Below the pieces are notes generated by a model, which did no database searches, was not told the DNA's origin, and saw nothing but the letters and a program-made list of their open reading frames with translations. The position numbers and the translations under genes are program-made. 64,000 bases of DNA from Sphingomonas astaxanthinifaciens DSM 22298. Lineage in GTDB: Bacteria; Pseudomonadota; Alphaproteobacteria; Sphingomonadales; Sphingomonadaceae. Numbering within the stretch: position 1 is the stretch's first letter; each line of letters starts with the position of its first letter. Positions 38,561 through 46,590 of this stretch are shown piece after piece. The DNA lies in the NCBI RefSeq assembly GCF_000711715.1, contig NZ_JONN01000001.1, positions 744,001 through 808,000 on the forward strand, written 5' to 3'.

Positions 38561-38989
38561 TCAGAAGACGTGCGTCAGGGCGATGACCACCAGGCCAAGC
38601 AGGCACAGGCTGGCGGCGAAGAAGAGCAGGAAGCGGAAGCGGGTGATGTTGACCGTCGTCTGCACCAGGCTGTGGACGATGCGCAAAGCCACATAGCCCC
38701 AGCCGAGCTGGACCGCGAGCGCGCTCTCGCCGCCCGTCACCATCAGCAGCAGCGCGACCGCGTAGAAGAGCGTCGGCTGCTCGAGAAGGTGGTTGTAGTT
38801 ATGCGCCTTCCACTGGACTTCGGGCGGAAGCTTCTGGTCGAGGCTGGCCCCGGTCCCGCCGCGCAGGGTCTTGAGGTCGATGCCGGCGCGCATCATCGCC
38901 GGGATGCGGGTCAGGTACATCCAGAAGAAGATGACGAAGGTCCAGGCGGCCAACAGGGCGACCGGCTGTGCCAGGGCATGTGACATCAT
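38561..38989 (-). CDS. MAPEG family membrane protein (copy 2)
   Basis: 142 residues, four membrane helices, clearly paralogous to the adjacent gene: AHNYNHLLEQPTLFYAVAL, GYVALRIVHSLVQTTVN. Start at the tandem ATGs 38989 or 38986. The pair probably arose by tandem duplication and may form homo- or hetero-trimers, the usual MAPEG assembly (inference). Upstream is the terminator of the polyamine gene. Confidence 0.85.
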   Translation of the reverse strand: MMSHALAQPVALLAAWTFVIFFWMYLTRIPAMMRAGIDLKTLRGGTGASLDQKLPPEVQWKAHNYNHLLEQPTLFYAVALLLMVTGGESALAVQLGWGYVALRIVHSLVQTTVNITRFRFLLFFAASLCLLGLVVIALTHVF

Positions 38990-38992
38990 AAG

Positions 38993-39029
38993 AAAAACCC
39001 TCCCCCCAGAGGCTGTCCGGGGGGAGGGT
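38993..39029 (-). terminator. Rho-independent terminator
   Basis: Read on the minus strand: ACCCTCCCCCC, 11-base loop, GGGGGGAGGGT, then TTTTT. An 11-bp GC-rich stem with a U tract, placed 33 bases after the stop of the deoxyhypusine-synthase-like gene; it isolates that gene from the MAPEG pair. Confidence 0.9.
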
Positions 39030-39061
39030 AATCGATTGTTGCGTCAGCGCAACCGTTGCCG

Positions 39062-40120
39062 TCAGTCGAACAGCTTGGCGAAGGCGCGCTTGGCGCGGGT
39101 CTTCCAGTGGCCGCGGTGATAGGCGTCGCTGGCCAGCAGCGGCAGCACCGAAGTGGCTTCCGCGAACACCATCTGCTCGAGCGCGGTCGAGACCTTGCCC
39201 CAGCTCGCGGCTTCCTGGAGGGTCGAGGACGAGCAGGCGCCGTCGCGGACGTCCGCCACGGTGATCTGCACGGCGTACTTGTGGACCTCGACGTCCTCGT
39301 GGCCGAGGATCTCGGCGCAGACGACGGTGTCCTGCGTGAAGTTCTTCGGCACGCCGCCGCCGATCATCAGGAGGCCGGTGGTGCCCGCCTTGATCTTGAT
39401 GTCGGTCAGCTCGCGGAAGTCGGCGATCGAATCCATCGTCATGTAGCGCCGGCCAGCCTTCATCGCGTCGACCTGGTGCTTGACGAGGCCGAAGCCCGCC
39501 GAGCTGTCGGTGAACGCCGGGCAGAAGATCGGCACGTCATGCTCGTAGGCGAGCTTGACGAGGCTGTTCTCCTTCTTGCCGTTGCCCTCGACCAGCCACT
39601 TGCCCATCTCCTTGATGAACTCGCGGCTCGAATAGGGGCGCGGCTCGAGGCGATCGGCGATCTTGCCGATGGTGAAGTCGCAATCCTGGAGCTGCTCTTC
39701 GTCGATGTAGGTGTCGTAGATCCGGTCGATGTAGAGTGAGCGCAGCGTATCGTCGTCGGGAATCTCGAGCGCCTGATAATGCTTGTGGCCAAGCGCCTCG
39801 AAGAAATCCATGTCGACGATGCTGGCGCCGGTAGCGACGATCGCGTCGACCATGTTCGAGCGGACGAGCTCGGCATAGAGGTCCATGCAGCCGCCGGCCG
39901 AGGTCGAGCCCGCGATCACCAGGATCACCGAGCAGTCGGGGTCGGCCAGCATCTGGTTGTAGATGTCGGTGGCGCGGGCGAGGTCGCGGCTGGTGAAGCT
40001 CATCTTGCCCATCGCCTCGACGATCGGGCGGGCGTCGAACTTGGTGATGTCGATATGCTCGACGGTGCTCGAGAGCAGTTCCGCCTTGCGATTGTCGTTG
40101 ATCGTGGACTCGGTGTTCAT
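39062..40120 (-). CDS. Deoxyhypusine synthase-like polyamine enzyme (homospermidine-type synthase)
   Basis: 352 residues from ATG 40120. Eukaryotic deoxyhypusine synthase acts on eIF5A, but bacteria lack that substrate, and bacterial homologues are associated with polyamine synthesis such as homospermidine or guanidino-polyamines. Seen: ILVIAGSTSAGGCMDLYAEL (NAD-binding), MDSIADFRELTDI, TGLLMIGGGVPKNFTQD and LQEAASWGKV, which holds the Lys that forms the covalent intermediate in the family. Upstream on the same strand is an ornithine-type decarboxylase, which supplies putrescine. Exact product is not proven. Confidence 0.85.
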   Translation of the reverse strand: MNTESTINDNRKAELLSSTVEHIDITKFDARPIVEAMGKMSFTSRDLARATDIYNQMLADPDCSVILVIAGSTSAGGCMDLYAELVRSNMVDAIVATGASIVDMDFFEALGHKHYQALEIPDDDTLRSLYIDRIYDTYIDEEQLQDCDFTIGKIADRLEPRPYSSREFIKEMGKWLVEGNGKKENSLVKLAYEHDVPIFCPAFTDSSAGFGLVKHQVDAMKAGRRYMTMDSIADFRELTDIKIKAGTTGLLMIGGGVPKNFTQDTVVCAEILGHEDVEVHKYAVQITVADVRDGACSSSTLQEAASWGKVSTALEQMVFAEATSVLPLLASDAYHRGHWKTRAKRAFAKLFD

Positions 40121-40143
40121 GGGTGCTCCAATAGCTCCAGCAG

Positions 40144-40259
40144 TTCCCCTCCCGCGGGCGGGAAGGGCTAGGGGTGGGCAGGTGCCCGCTATTGGCCGTC
40201 GTTGTTTACATTGGGGGGACAGGCCCACCCCCGACCCCTCCCGCGCACGGGAGGGGGGA
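40144..40259. repeat. Large imperfect inverted repeat between the polyamine genes
   Basis: The left arm (about 40145-40190, CCCCTCCCGCGGGCGGGAAG then AGGGGTGGGCAGGTGCC) is a near reverse complement of the right arm (about 40214-40258, GGACAGGCCCACCCCC then CCCCTCCCGCGCACGGGAGG), with about 25 bases between. Each arm also contains its own small hairpin. It fills the gap between decarboxylase stop and synthase start, so the transcript would fold strongly there. Confidence 0.8.
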
Positions 40260-40264
40260 TAGGT

Positions 40265-41518
40265 TTACAGCTTGACCACGTTGGAACGCGCCGGCGCCGA
40301 AGCTTCTCCGTAGAGGCTCGCCATCGGTGCGTCGCTCACCGCGACCGCCCACCCGCTCGCCGAGCCGAAGCCGTTGAAGCGGGTACGCATCGCCGAGCCA
40401 TAGGCGCCGAGCATGCCGATCTCGATATAGTCGCCGGCGGCGACATCGGCCGGAAGCTCGAACGGGCCGGCCATGCGGTCGAGGTCGTCGCAGGTCGGGC
40501 CATAGAAGCTGAACGGTGCCTCGCGGACGTCGCTCTCCTCGTCGCGGACCAGCCGGACGGGGAAGCGCCAGCCGATGTGCGCGGCGTCGAACAGCGTCCC
40601 GTAGGCGCCGTCGTTGATGTAGAGCTCGTCACCGCGGCGCTTCTCGACCCGCACCAGCACCGACGCATATTCGGCGCAGAGCGCGCGGCCGGGCTCGCAC
40701 CACAGTTCGGCCGAGTAGCTGATCGGCAGCTTCTCGAACGCTTCGTGGATGACGGCGAAATAGGTCTCGAGCGCGGGCGGCTCCATCCCCGGATACCAGG
40801 ACGGGAAACCGCCGCCGACATCGACGATGTCGACCGTGACCGCCGCCTCGATGATGGCGTCGCGGACGCGGACCATCGCCTCGGCATAGGCCGCCGGGGT
40901 CATCGCCTGGCTGCCGACATGGAAGCACAGGCCGAGCGCGTCGGACGCCTGGCGGGCGGCCATGAGCAGCGACTTTAGCTCTTCCGGCGCGGCGCCGAAC
41001 TTGGACGCGAGGCTGAGCTTCGCATGCTCGCTCGACACCCGCAGGCGGACGAGGAGGTTGAGGTCGCTCGCGGGCTCACCGTCGGTGGCGGTCGCGGTGA
41101 CGATCTTCTCGAGCTCCTCGAGGCTGTCGAGGCTGAAGGTGCGCACGCCATGCTCGTGATAGGCCTCGGCGATCGCCTCCTCGGCCTTCACCGGGTGCAT
41201 GAAGCAGAGGGTCGCCTGCGGCAGCGTCTCGCGGACCAGCCGGACCTCGCCGATCGAGGCGACGTCATAATGGGTGACGCCGCCGTCCCACAGCACGCGG
41301 ATGAGGTCGGGCGAGGGGTTCGCCTTGACCGCATAGAGCGACTTGCCGGGAAACTTCTCGACGAAGAAGCGCGCCGCAGCCTTCGCCGCGTGGGGACGCA
41401 GCAAGGTGACCGGCTGGACCGGCTTCAGGCGTGCAATTTCGGACGCATCCGCGGCCACGAAAGCCTCGGTGCGATCAGACAGGGGCGCTAGCCCCAGCGC
41501 GAAGGGATGCTCTGCCAA
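40265..41518 (-). CDS. Type III PLP-dependent ornithine (amino acid) decarboxylase
   Basis: 417 residues from TTG 41518, nine bases after GGAGG; a TTG at 41548 is also open. Alanine-racemase-fold decarboxylase of the eukaryotic ODC type, giving putrescine (or cadaverine). Seen: SLYAVKANPSPDLIR (PLP Lys), LCFHVGSQAMTP, IVDVGGGFPSWYPG, WCEPGRALCAEYAS, and the active-site Cys and Asp in FYGPTCDDLDRM. Ornithine versus lysine preference cannot be fixed by eye. In the same direction as the deoxyhypusine-synthase-like gene, 144 bases upstream of it. Confidence 0.9.
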   Translation of the reverse strand: MAEHPFALGLAPLSDRTEAFVAADASEIARLKPVQPVTLLRPHAAKAAARFFVEKFPGKSLYAVKANPSPDLIRVLWDGGVTHYDVASIGEVRLVRETLPQATLCFMHPVKAEEAIAEAYHEHGVRTFSLDSLEELEKIVTATATDGEPASDLNLLVRLRVSSEHAKLSLASKFGAAPEELKSLLMAARQASDALGLCFHVGSQAMTPAAYAEAMVRVRDAIIEAAVTVDIVDVGGGFPSWYPGMEPPALETYFAVIHEAFEKLPISYSAELWCEPGRALCAEYASVLVRVEKRRGDELYINDGAYGTLFDAAHIGWRFPVRLVRDEESDVREAPFSFYGPTCDDLDRMAGPFELPADVAAGDYIEIGMLGAYGSAMRTRFNGFGSASGWAVAVSDAPMASLYGEASAPARSNVVKL

Positions 41519-41701
41519 CTCAAGGGACCTCCAAGTGCCTTTCGGCAACGTTTGACGAACAGCTGCCTTGCGGTTGGAAGTCCCATGGGGCAGCGGAGGC
41601 GCGATATATGAACCGGCCCCCCTTAACGCAACCTTTTTATGGTCACGGGAATGTCACAGCGCCTCGCTTTGGCGCAGCACTACAACGGGTCAGCTAAGTC
41701 C

Positions 41702-42652
41702 ATGAAGAGCAATGTGAATTTGCCGACCCGCGAGGACGTTCTCGCCGCTTCGGAGCGGATCGCCGGACTGGTCGAGCGTACCCCCCTTCGGGAAGTGGAG
41801 ATCGGCGGCCACAGGCTGTGGCTCAAATGCGAATCGATGCAGACCGGGGGTTCGTTCAAGCTGCGCGGCGCGAGCAACCGATTGGCGTTATTGAATGAAT
41901 CGGAGCGGCGGGCCGGCGTGGTCGCCTTTTCGAGCGGCAATCATGCGCAAGGCGTGGCCATTGCGGCGAGGCGCCTGGGCATCCCCGCGACCATCGTCAT
42001 GCCGTCCGACGCGCCCCGGCCCAAGGTCGAGGGCACGCGCGCGCAGGGGGCGGAAATCGTCTTCTACGACCGTGAGCGCGAAGACCGGGTGGCCATCGCC
42101 GAAGCGCTGGCGGCGGAGCGCGGCGCGGTCGTCGTCCCGAGCTTCGACGATCGCCACATCATCGCAGGGCAGGGGACCGCCGGGCTCGAGATCCTCGAGC
42201 AATGTCCCGAGCCCGTCCACCAGATCGTGGTGTGCTGTGGCGGGGGCGGGCTCGCGGCGGGGATCGCGCTCGCCTGTCCCGACGCCGACATCGTTACCGT
42301 CGAGCCGCAAGGCTGGGACGACATGGCCCGGTCCTATGCCGCCGGCGCAATCGTGCCGGTCGGCCCCAATCCGCCGCCGACCCGCTGCGACGCGCTCCAG
42401 ACCCCGCGCGTCTCGCCGCTGACCTTCGGCATCCTGCAGGCGCGCGGCGCGCGCGGGCTTGCGGTGAGCGAGGATGAGGTGCGCGCCGCGGTCCGCTTCG
42501 CGTGGCACGAACTCGAGATGATCGTCGAGCCCGGCGGCGCGGCGGCGCTCGCGGCGGTGCTGGCGGGGAAGCTGGCGCCCGAAGCCGGGACGGTGGTGCT
42601 GGTCACCGGCAGCAATGTCGACCCGGCGCTGCACGCGGCCCTGGTCGGGTGA
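41702..42652 (+). CDS. Threonine/serine dehydratase (fold type II PLP)
   Basis: 316 residues from ATG 41702. Deaminates threonine or serine to the 2-keto acid. Seen: TPLREVEIGGHRLWLK, GGSFKLRGASNRL (PLP Lys), FSSGNHAQGVAIAAR (substrate/phosphate loop), CCGGGGLAAGIALA (PLP phosphate Gly loop) and VLVTGSNVD. No C-terminal ACT regulatory domain, so this is the catabolic or serine-racemase-like short form rather than biosynthetic IlvA. Divergent from the decarboxylase. Confidence 0.88.
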   Translation: MKSNVNLPTREDVLAASERIAGLVERTPLREVEIGGHRLWLKCESMQTGGSFKLRGASNRLALLNESERRAGVVAFSSGNHAQGVAIAARRLGIPATIVMPSDAPRPKVEGTRAQGAEIVFYDREREDRVAIAEALAAERGAVVVPSFDDRHIIAGQGTAGLEILEQCPEPVHQIVVCCGGGGLAAGIALACPDADIVTVEPQGWDDMARSYAAGAIVPVGPNPPPTRCDALQTPRVSPLTFGILQARGARGLAVSEDEVRAAVRFAWHELEMIVEPGGAAALAAVLAGKLAPEAGTVVLVTGSNVDPALHAALVG

Positions 42653-42656
42653 GGGC

Positions 42657-42911
42657 CTAGTTGGTCGCGCTGGTCCGGTAGGCCCCGGGATCGAGCTGCG
42701 CGGGCGAGACCAGCTCGACGCTGCGGGTCAGCTCTTCGAGTTCGGCGGCGAGGATCTGCAATTCGGCCACCAACGCCTTGGGATCGGTCTCGCGAATGTC
42801 GCGGCTGGCGTCGAGGAGGGTGTCGAGCATCATCGCGATGCACGGCAGGATCGTGCCCTCGATGCGCTCGAACGCATCGGCAAGCCGCTGATTCTGGTCC
42901 CCACTCAACAT
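42657..42911 (-). CDS. Small coiled-coil protein, unknown
   Basis: 84 residues, acidic and helical: LADAFERIEGTILPCIAMML, then a heptad-like stretch (ALVAELQILAAELEELTRSV) and a short flexible tail. No signal peptide or motif recognised. Convergent with the dehydratase gene, 4 bases away. Confidence 0.6.
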   Translation of the reverse strand: MLSGDQNQRLADAFERIEGTILPCIAMMLDTLLDASRDIRETDPKALVAELQILAAELEELTRSVELVSPAQLDPGAYRTSATN

Positions 42912-42965
42912 AAGGCTGCGGTGTAGGAGAAGAGGGGTTAAGAAGCGGTTTGCAAGGAGACCCGC

Positions 42966-43133
42966 GTGAACGAGACCGCCGCCACCCTGATGTCGATCGC
43001 GATGCTGGCGGCGTTCGTGCTGCTCGGCTTCGGCGCGCGCCTCGCCTTCAGGCCGGCAACGCGAAAGCAGGGCGGGCTGATGGTGGTGGCCGGGATCGTC
43101 CTGGTCGCCAACGTGCTGGTATGGACGGTGTGA
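42966..43133 (+). CDS. 55-residue membrane protein
   Basis: GTG 42966 preceded by a strong AAGGAGA (42954-42960) with 5-base spacing. Two hydrophobic helices: TLMSIAMLAAFVLLGFGARL and GGLMVVAGIVLVANVLVW, joined by a basic turn (AFRPATRKQ), so probably both ends outside the cytoplasm. The frame and bias look genuine. No family recognised. Confidence 0.65.
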   Translation: MNETAATLMSIAMLAAFVLLGFGARLAFRPATRKQGGLMVVAGIVLVANVLVWTV

Positions 43134-43139
43134 CGCAAA

Positions 43140-43215
43140 CGTCGTCCCGGTGCAGGCCGGGACCTCGGGCAGACAAGCGCTGTATCACGTCGCCCCGGCC
43201 TTCGCCGGGGCGACG
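43140..43215. repeat. Palindromic intergenic repeat, CGTCGTCCC family copy 2
   Basis: Left arm CGTCGTCCCGGTGCAGGC (43140 on), right half CGTCGCCCCGGC-cttc-GCCGGGGCGACG (43188-43215), itself a perfect 12-bp hairpin. Lies between the 55-residue membrane protein and the hydrolase gene and could end both transcripts. Confidence 0.85.
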
Positions 43216-43224
43216 CTAGAGGGC

Positions 43225-43866
43225 CTACTTGCCCAGCCGCATGTCCAGGTAATTGTCCACGCTCTTCATCAGGAGGTCATGCTCCTGCGCGAAGAAGTGG
43301 TTCGCGCCGGGGATGGTGTCGTGGTGGATGGTGATGTGGCGCTGGGTGCGCAGCTTGTCGACCAGCTTCTGGACGCTCGACGGCGCCACCACCTCGTCGG
43401 CCTCACCCTGGATGATGATGCCCGAGGACGGGCAGGGGGCGAGGAAGCCGAAGTCGTACATGTTGGCCGGCGGGGCGATCGAGATGAAGCCCTTGATCTC
43501 GGGCCGCCGCATCAGGAGCTGCATCCCGATCCAGGCGCCGAAGCTGACGCCCGCGACCCACGTCTGCTCGGCCTCGGGGTGGATCTGCTGGACCCAGTCG
43601 AGCGCGCTCGCCGCGTCCGACAGCTCGCCGATGCCGTTATCGAACACGCCCTGGCTCTTGCCCACGCCGCGGAAATTGAACCGCAGCGTCGCGAAGCCGC
43701 GCCGGACGAAGGTTTGATAGAGCAGCTGCACGATCTTGTTGTTCATCGTGCCGCCCGCCTGCGGGTGGCTGTGCAGGATCAGCGCGACCGGCGCGCGCGG
43801 GCGGATGCCCGGATGGAAACGACCTTCGAGGCGGCCTTCCGGCCCCGGAAAGATGACTTCGGGCAT
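43225..43866 (-). CDS. Alpha/beta hydrolase
   Basis: 213 residues from ATG 43866. Seen: ALILHSHPQAGGTMNNKIVQ, the signature of a small cytosolic hydrolase subfamily, TLRFNFRGVGKSQG, WVAGVSFGAWIGMQ (Ser nucleophile), IIIQGEADEVVAP (Asp) and PGANHFFAQEHD (His). The triad is complete. Substrate unknown; relatives are annotated as serine aminopeptidase-like or dienelactone hydrolase-like. Divergent from the cysteine desulfurase operon. Confidence 0.85.
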   Translation of the reverse strand: MPEVIFPGPEGRLEGRFHPGIRPRAPVALILHSHPQAGGTMNNKIVQLLYQTFVRRGFATLRFNFRGVGKSQGVFDNGIGELSDAASALDWVQQIHPEAEQTWVAGVSFGAWIGMQLLMRRPEIKGFISIAPPANMYDFGFLAPCPSSGIIIQGEADEVVAPSSVQKLVDKLRTQRHITIHHDTIPGANHFFAQEHDLLMKSVDNYLDMRLGK

Positions 43867-43945
43867 GATTTCCTTGAAGGCTATGGGGAGTTGAACCGCG
43901 CGCCTATATAGGCGGCACCCGCGAAACAGCAATCACGAGTGTGGC

Positions 43946-45019
43946 TTGAACCGTCCCCGAATCTATCTCGACCATGCCGCGACCACCCCGGTGCTGCCCG
44001 AGGCCCGCGACGCGATGGTCGAGGCGCTGGAGCGCTGGGCCAATCCGTCGAGCCCGCATGGGGAGGGCCGCGAGGCCAAGGCCGCGCTCGAACGGGCCCG
44101 CGCCGCCATCGCCGACGCGCTCGGCTGGCGGCATGACGTCATCTTCACCAGCGGCGCGAGCGAAGCGATCGGCATCGCCGCGTCCCGGGCGACCGTGCCC
44201 GGCCGCCACGTCGGCGCGACCGAGCATGACATCGTGCCTCATGCGATGGGCGAGGCGGCGGGCGTGCTGCCGGTCGGCGGCGACGGGCTGATCGACCGCG
44301 CGGCCCTGACGGCGGCGCTCGAGGCGGGTCCGGCCCTCGTTGCGATCCAGCAGGTCAATAACGAGACCGGGGTGATCCAGCCGCTCGGCGAGATGGCCAG
44401 CGAGATCCGCGCAGCGGGATCGCTCCTGCTCGCCGATTGCGCCCAGGGCGCGGGGAAGATCGATTTGCCCGACGCCGACTTCATCGCCTTGTCGGCGCAC
44501 AAGTTCGGCGGGCCGCCGGGGATCGGCGCCCTGCTGGTCCGCGACCTCGCGACGCTCAAGGCGATCGGCGGACAGGAGCGGGGCTATCGCCGCGGCACGC
44601 AGAATCTCCCCGCGGTCGCGGCCATGGCGGCCGCGCTCGCCGCCCGCGCCCACCGCGACGCCATGCCGCGCCTCGCGGACTTGAGAGACCGGCTCGAGGC
44701 GGGGGCGAAGGCCGCCGGCGCCATCGTGATCGGCGAGGGCGCCCCGCGGCTTCCCGCGATCAGCGCCATCGCCTTGCCGGGGGCGTCCAAGGACGGTCTC
44801 CTCATCCAGCTCGACCTCGCCGGCTTCGCGGTCAGCGCGGGCTCGGCCTGCTCGAGCGGGAAGCTGAAGGGCAGCCGCGTCCTCGCCGCGATGGGCCTAG
44901 CACCCGAAGTGGCGGGTGGCGCGCTCCGGATCAGCCTCGGCCCGCAGACGCGCGAGGCCGACATCGACGCCTTCGTCGCCGCCTACGCCGCCATCGCCGC
45001 GCGGGCGCAGGCCGCATGA
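43946..45019 (+). CDS. Cysteine desulfurase (NifS/IscS-like), first of two
   Basis: 357 residues from TTG 43946 (MNRPRIYLDHAATTPVLP). PLP enzyme that takes sulfur from cysteine for Fe-S clusters or thio-modification. Seen: SGASEAIGIAAS, QVNNETGVIQPLGEM, LSAHKFGGPPGIGALLV (PLP Lys) and VSAGSACSSGKLKGSR (sulfur-carrying Cys loop). Class I-like. Overlaps the second desulfurase as ATGA. Confidence 0.92.
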   Translation: MNRPRIYLDHAATTPVLPEARDAMVEALERWANPSSPHGEGREAKAALERARAAIADALGWRHDVIFTSGASEAIGIAASRATVPGRHVGATEHDIVPHAMGEAAGVLPVGGDGLIDRAALTAALEAGPALVAIQQVNNETGVIQPLGEMASEIRAAGSLLLADCAQGAGKIDLPDADFIALSAHKFGGPPGIGALLVRDLATLKAIGGQERGYRRGTQNLPAVAAMAAALAARAHRDAMPRLADLRDRLEAGAKAAGAIVIGEGAPRLPAISAIALPGASKDGLLIQLDLAGFAVSAGSACSSGKLKGSRVLAAMGLAPEVAGGALRISLGPQTREADIDAFVAAYAAIAARAQAA

Positions 45020-46107
45020 TCTATCTCGACTATCAGGCGACGACGCCGCTTAGCGCCGAGGCGAAGGCGGCGATGCTTCCCTGGCTCGACCATTTCGCCA
45101 ATCCGCATTCGCCCAGTCGCTGGGGCCGTGAAGCCGCCGCCGCGATCGAGCATGCGCGCGGGCAGGTCGAGGCGTTGCTTCCTCCAAGCGGATCGCTCGT
45201 CTTCACCAGCGGCGCGACCGAGGCGCTCAACATGGCGCTGCGCGGCATCGAGGGGCGGATCGTCACGCTTGCCACCGAACATGCCGCCGTCCTCGACACG
45301 GCCGAATGGCTGGCCGGGCAGGGCCGCGACGTCGAGGTCCTGCCGGTCGGACCCGACGGCCTCGTCGACTTCGACCGCCTGCGCGACGCGCTGGGGCAGC
45401 CGACCGCGCTGGTCGCGGCGATGCTGGTCAACAACGAGATCGGGGTGATCCAGCCCATCGTGGAGATCGCGGCCCTCGCGCATGACGCCGGCGCGCTGAT
45501 GCTGTGCGACGCCGTCCAGGGCTTCGGCCGCATGGCCATTCCCGACGGTCCCGACCTCGTCGCGGTCAGCGCGCACAAGATCCACGGGCCCAAGGGCATT
45601 GGCGGCCTGTGGATCCGTGAGGGCGTGCGGATCGCGCCGTTGCTCCACGGCGGCGGGCAGGAGAAGGGGCTGCGCTCGGGCACGTTGTCGCCGATGCTCT
45701 GCGCTGGCTTCGGTGCCGCGGCCGCGCTGGCCAAGTCCCGGATCGATGCCGACCAGGCCCATGTCGAGACCCTCTGGCGGGCCGCGCTCGACGCGCTCGG
45801 TCCCGGCTGGATCGTCAATGGCAGCCTCGAGCGTCGCTACCGCGGCAACCTCAACGTGCGGCGGGAGGGGCTCGATTCGGCCCGCCTGCTCACCGACTGC
45901 CGGCAGGTCGCCTTCTCCCTCGGCAGCGCCTGCGCCAGCGGGTCGGGCCGGCCGAGCCATGTGCTGCGCGCGCTCGGACTGAGCGAGGCCGAGGCGCGGC
46001 AGAGCATCCGGCTCGGCTTCGGGCGCCATACGACCCTCGCGGAGCTCCGTGCCGCCTGCACGTTGATTCGCGGCGCCGCCGAGGCCCAGCAACGGTTTGC
46101 CGCATGA
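45016..46107 (+). CDS. Cysteine desulfurase (NifS/IscS-like), second of two
   Basis: 363 residues from ATG 45016. Seen: YLDYQATTPLS, FTSGATEALNMALRG, MLVNNEIGVIQPIVEI, VSAHKIHGPKGIGGLWI (PLP Lys), LRSGTLSPMLCAGF and FSLGSACASGSGRPSHV (Cys loop). It and the gene before it share the fold and arrangement but are well diverged, so any duplication is old. Followed with a 4-bp overlap by a ferredoxin. Confidence 0.93.
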   Translation: MIYLDYQATTPLSAEAKAAMLPWLDHFANPHSPSRWGREAAAAIEHARGQVEALLPPSGSLVFTSGATEALNMALRGIEGRIVTLATEHAAVLDTAEWLAGQGRDVEVLPVGPDGLVDFDRLRDALGQPTALVAAMLVNNEIGVIQPIVEIAALAHDAGALMLCDAVQGFGRMAIPDGPDLVAVSAHKIHGPKGIGGLWIREGVRIAPLLHGGGQEKGLRSGTLSPMLCAGFGAAAALAKSRIDADQAHVETLWRAALDALGPGWIVNGSLERRYRGNLNVRREGLDSARLLTDCRQVAFSLGSACASGSGRPSHVLRALGLSEAEARQSIRLGFGRHTTLAELRAACTLIRGAAEAQQRFAA

Positions 46108-46409
46108 CCCTGGTGCGATTTCTGAACAGTGACGGCGCACTCGACCGCGAGGTGGAAGCGGCCGAGGGGGCGAACCTCCTCGACGTCGCCCAGGCCGCGG
46201 ATCAGCCGCTCGAGGGCACCTGCGACAAATCGATCAGCTGTTCGACCTGCCATGTCATCCTGTCGGCGGAGGATTTCGCGCGGATGCCGCGGGCGAGCGA
46301 GGAAGAGGAGGACCTCCTCGATCTCGCGCAGGACGTGCGGCGGACCAGCCGGCTGGCCTGCCAGCTGACGGTCTCGGGGGCGGTGATGACGGTGAGGATG
46401 CCGGGCTGA
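46104..46409 (+). CDS. 2Fe-2S ferredoxin (adrenodoxin type)
   Basis: 101 residues from ATG 46104, ATGA overlap. Cluster Cys in TCDKSISCSTCHVIL (Cx5Cx2C) and the fourth in TSRLACQLTV, the vertebrate/ISC-type pattern. Such ferredoxins supply electrons to Fe-S assembly or to P450s; next to cysteine desulfurases, the former is more likely. It is convergent with the SRP RNA gene. Confidence 0.93.
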   Translation: MTLVRFLNSDGALDREVEAAEGANLLDVAQAADQPLEGTCDKSISCSTCHVILSAEDFARMPRASEEEEDLLDLAQDVRRTSRLACQLTVSGAVMTVRMPG

Positions 46410-46423
46410 GGCGCCGGCCGAGG

Positions 46424-46514
46424 GTGGGAGCCGGAACGACCCGGAACGAAATCGTTGTGGCTGCTTCCTTCCGGACCTGACCAGGTTGGCGACGGCTCCG
46501 TCCGCCCGACTCCC
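46424..46514 (-). ncRNA. ffs: Signal recognition particle RNA (4.5S type)
   Basis: The minus strand contains CCTGGTCAGGTCCGGAAG followed by GAAGCAGCC, the invariant core of bacterial SRP RNA (asymmetric and symmetric internal loops with the GGAA tetraloop). Flanking arms pair (GGGAG...CTCCC). The ends are estimated from pairing. It lies upstream of and divergent from dnaX, the usual neighbourhood. Confidence 0.9.
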
Positions 46515-46590
46515 GCGGCGCATATGGCGGGGCGGGGGACAAAGCGCAAGAAGTGGCGCGGGGGCGCGGGGCTGCTTACAGTCGGCGGCG

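Noticed and set aside
46432..46455. GGAAC...CGTT in the SRP RNA region as an EcfG promoter
   Set aside because: Spacer is 15, not 16-17, and it lies inside the SRP RNA gene.
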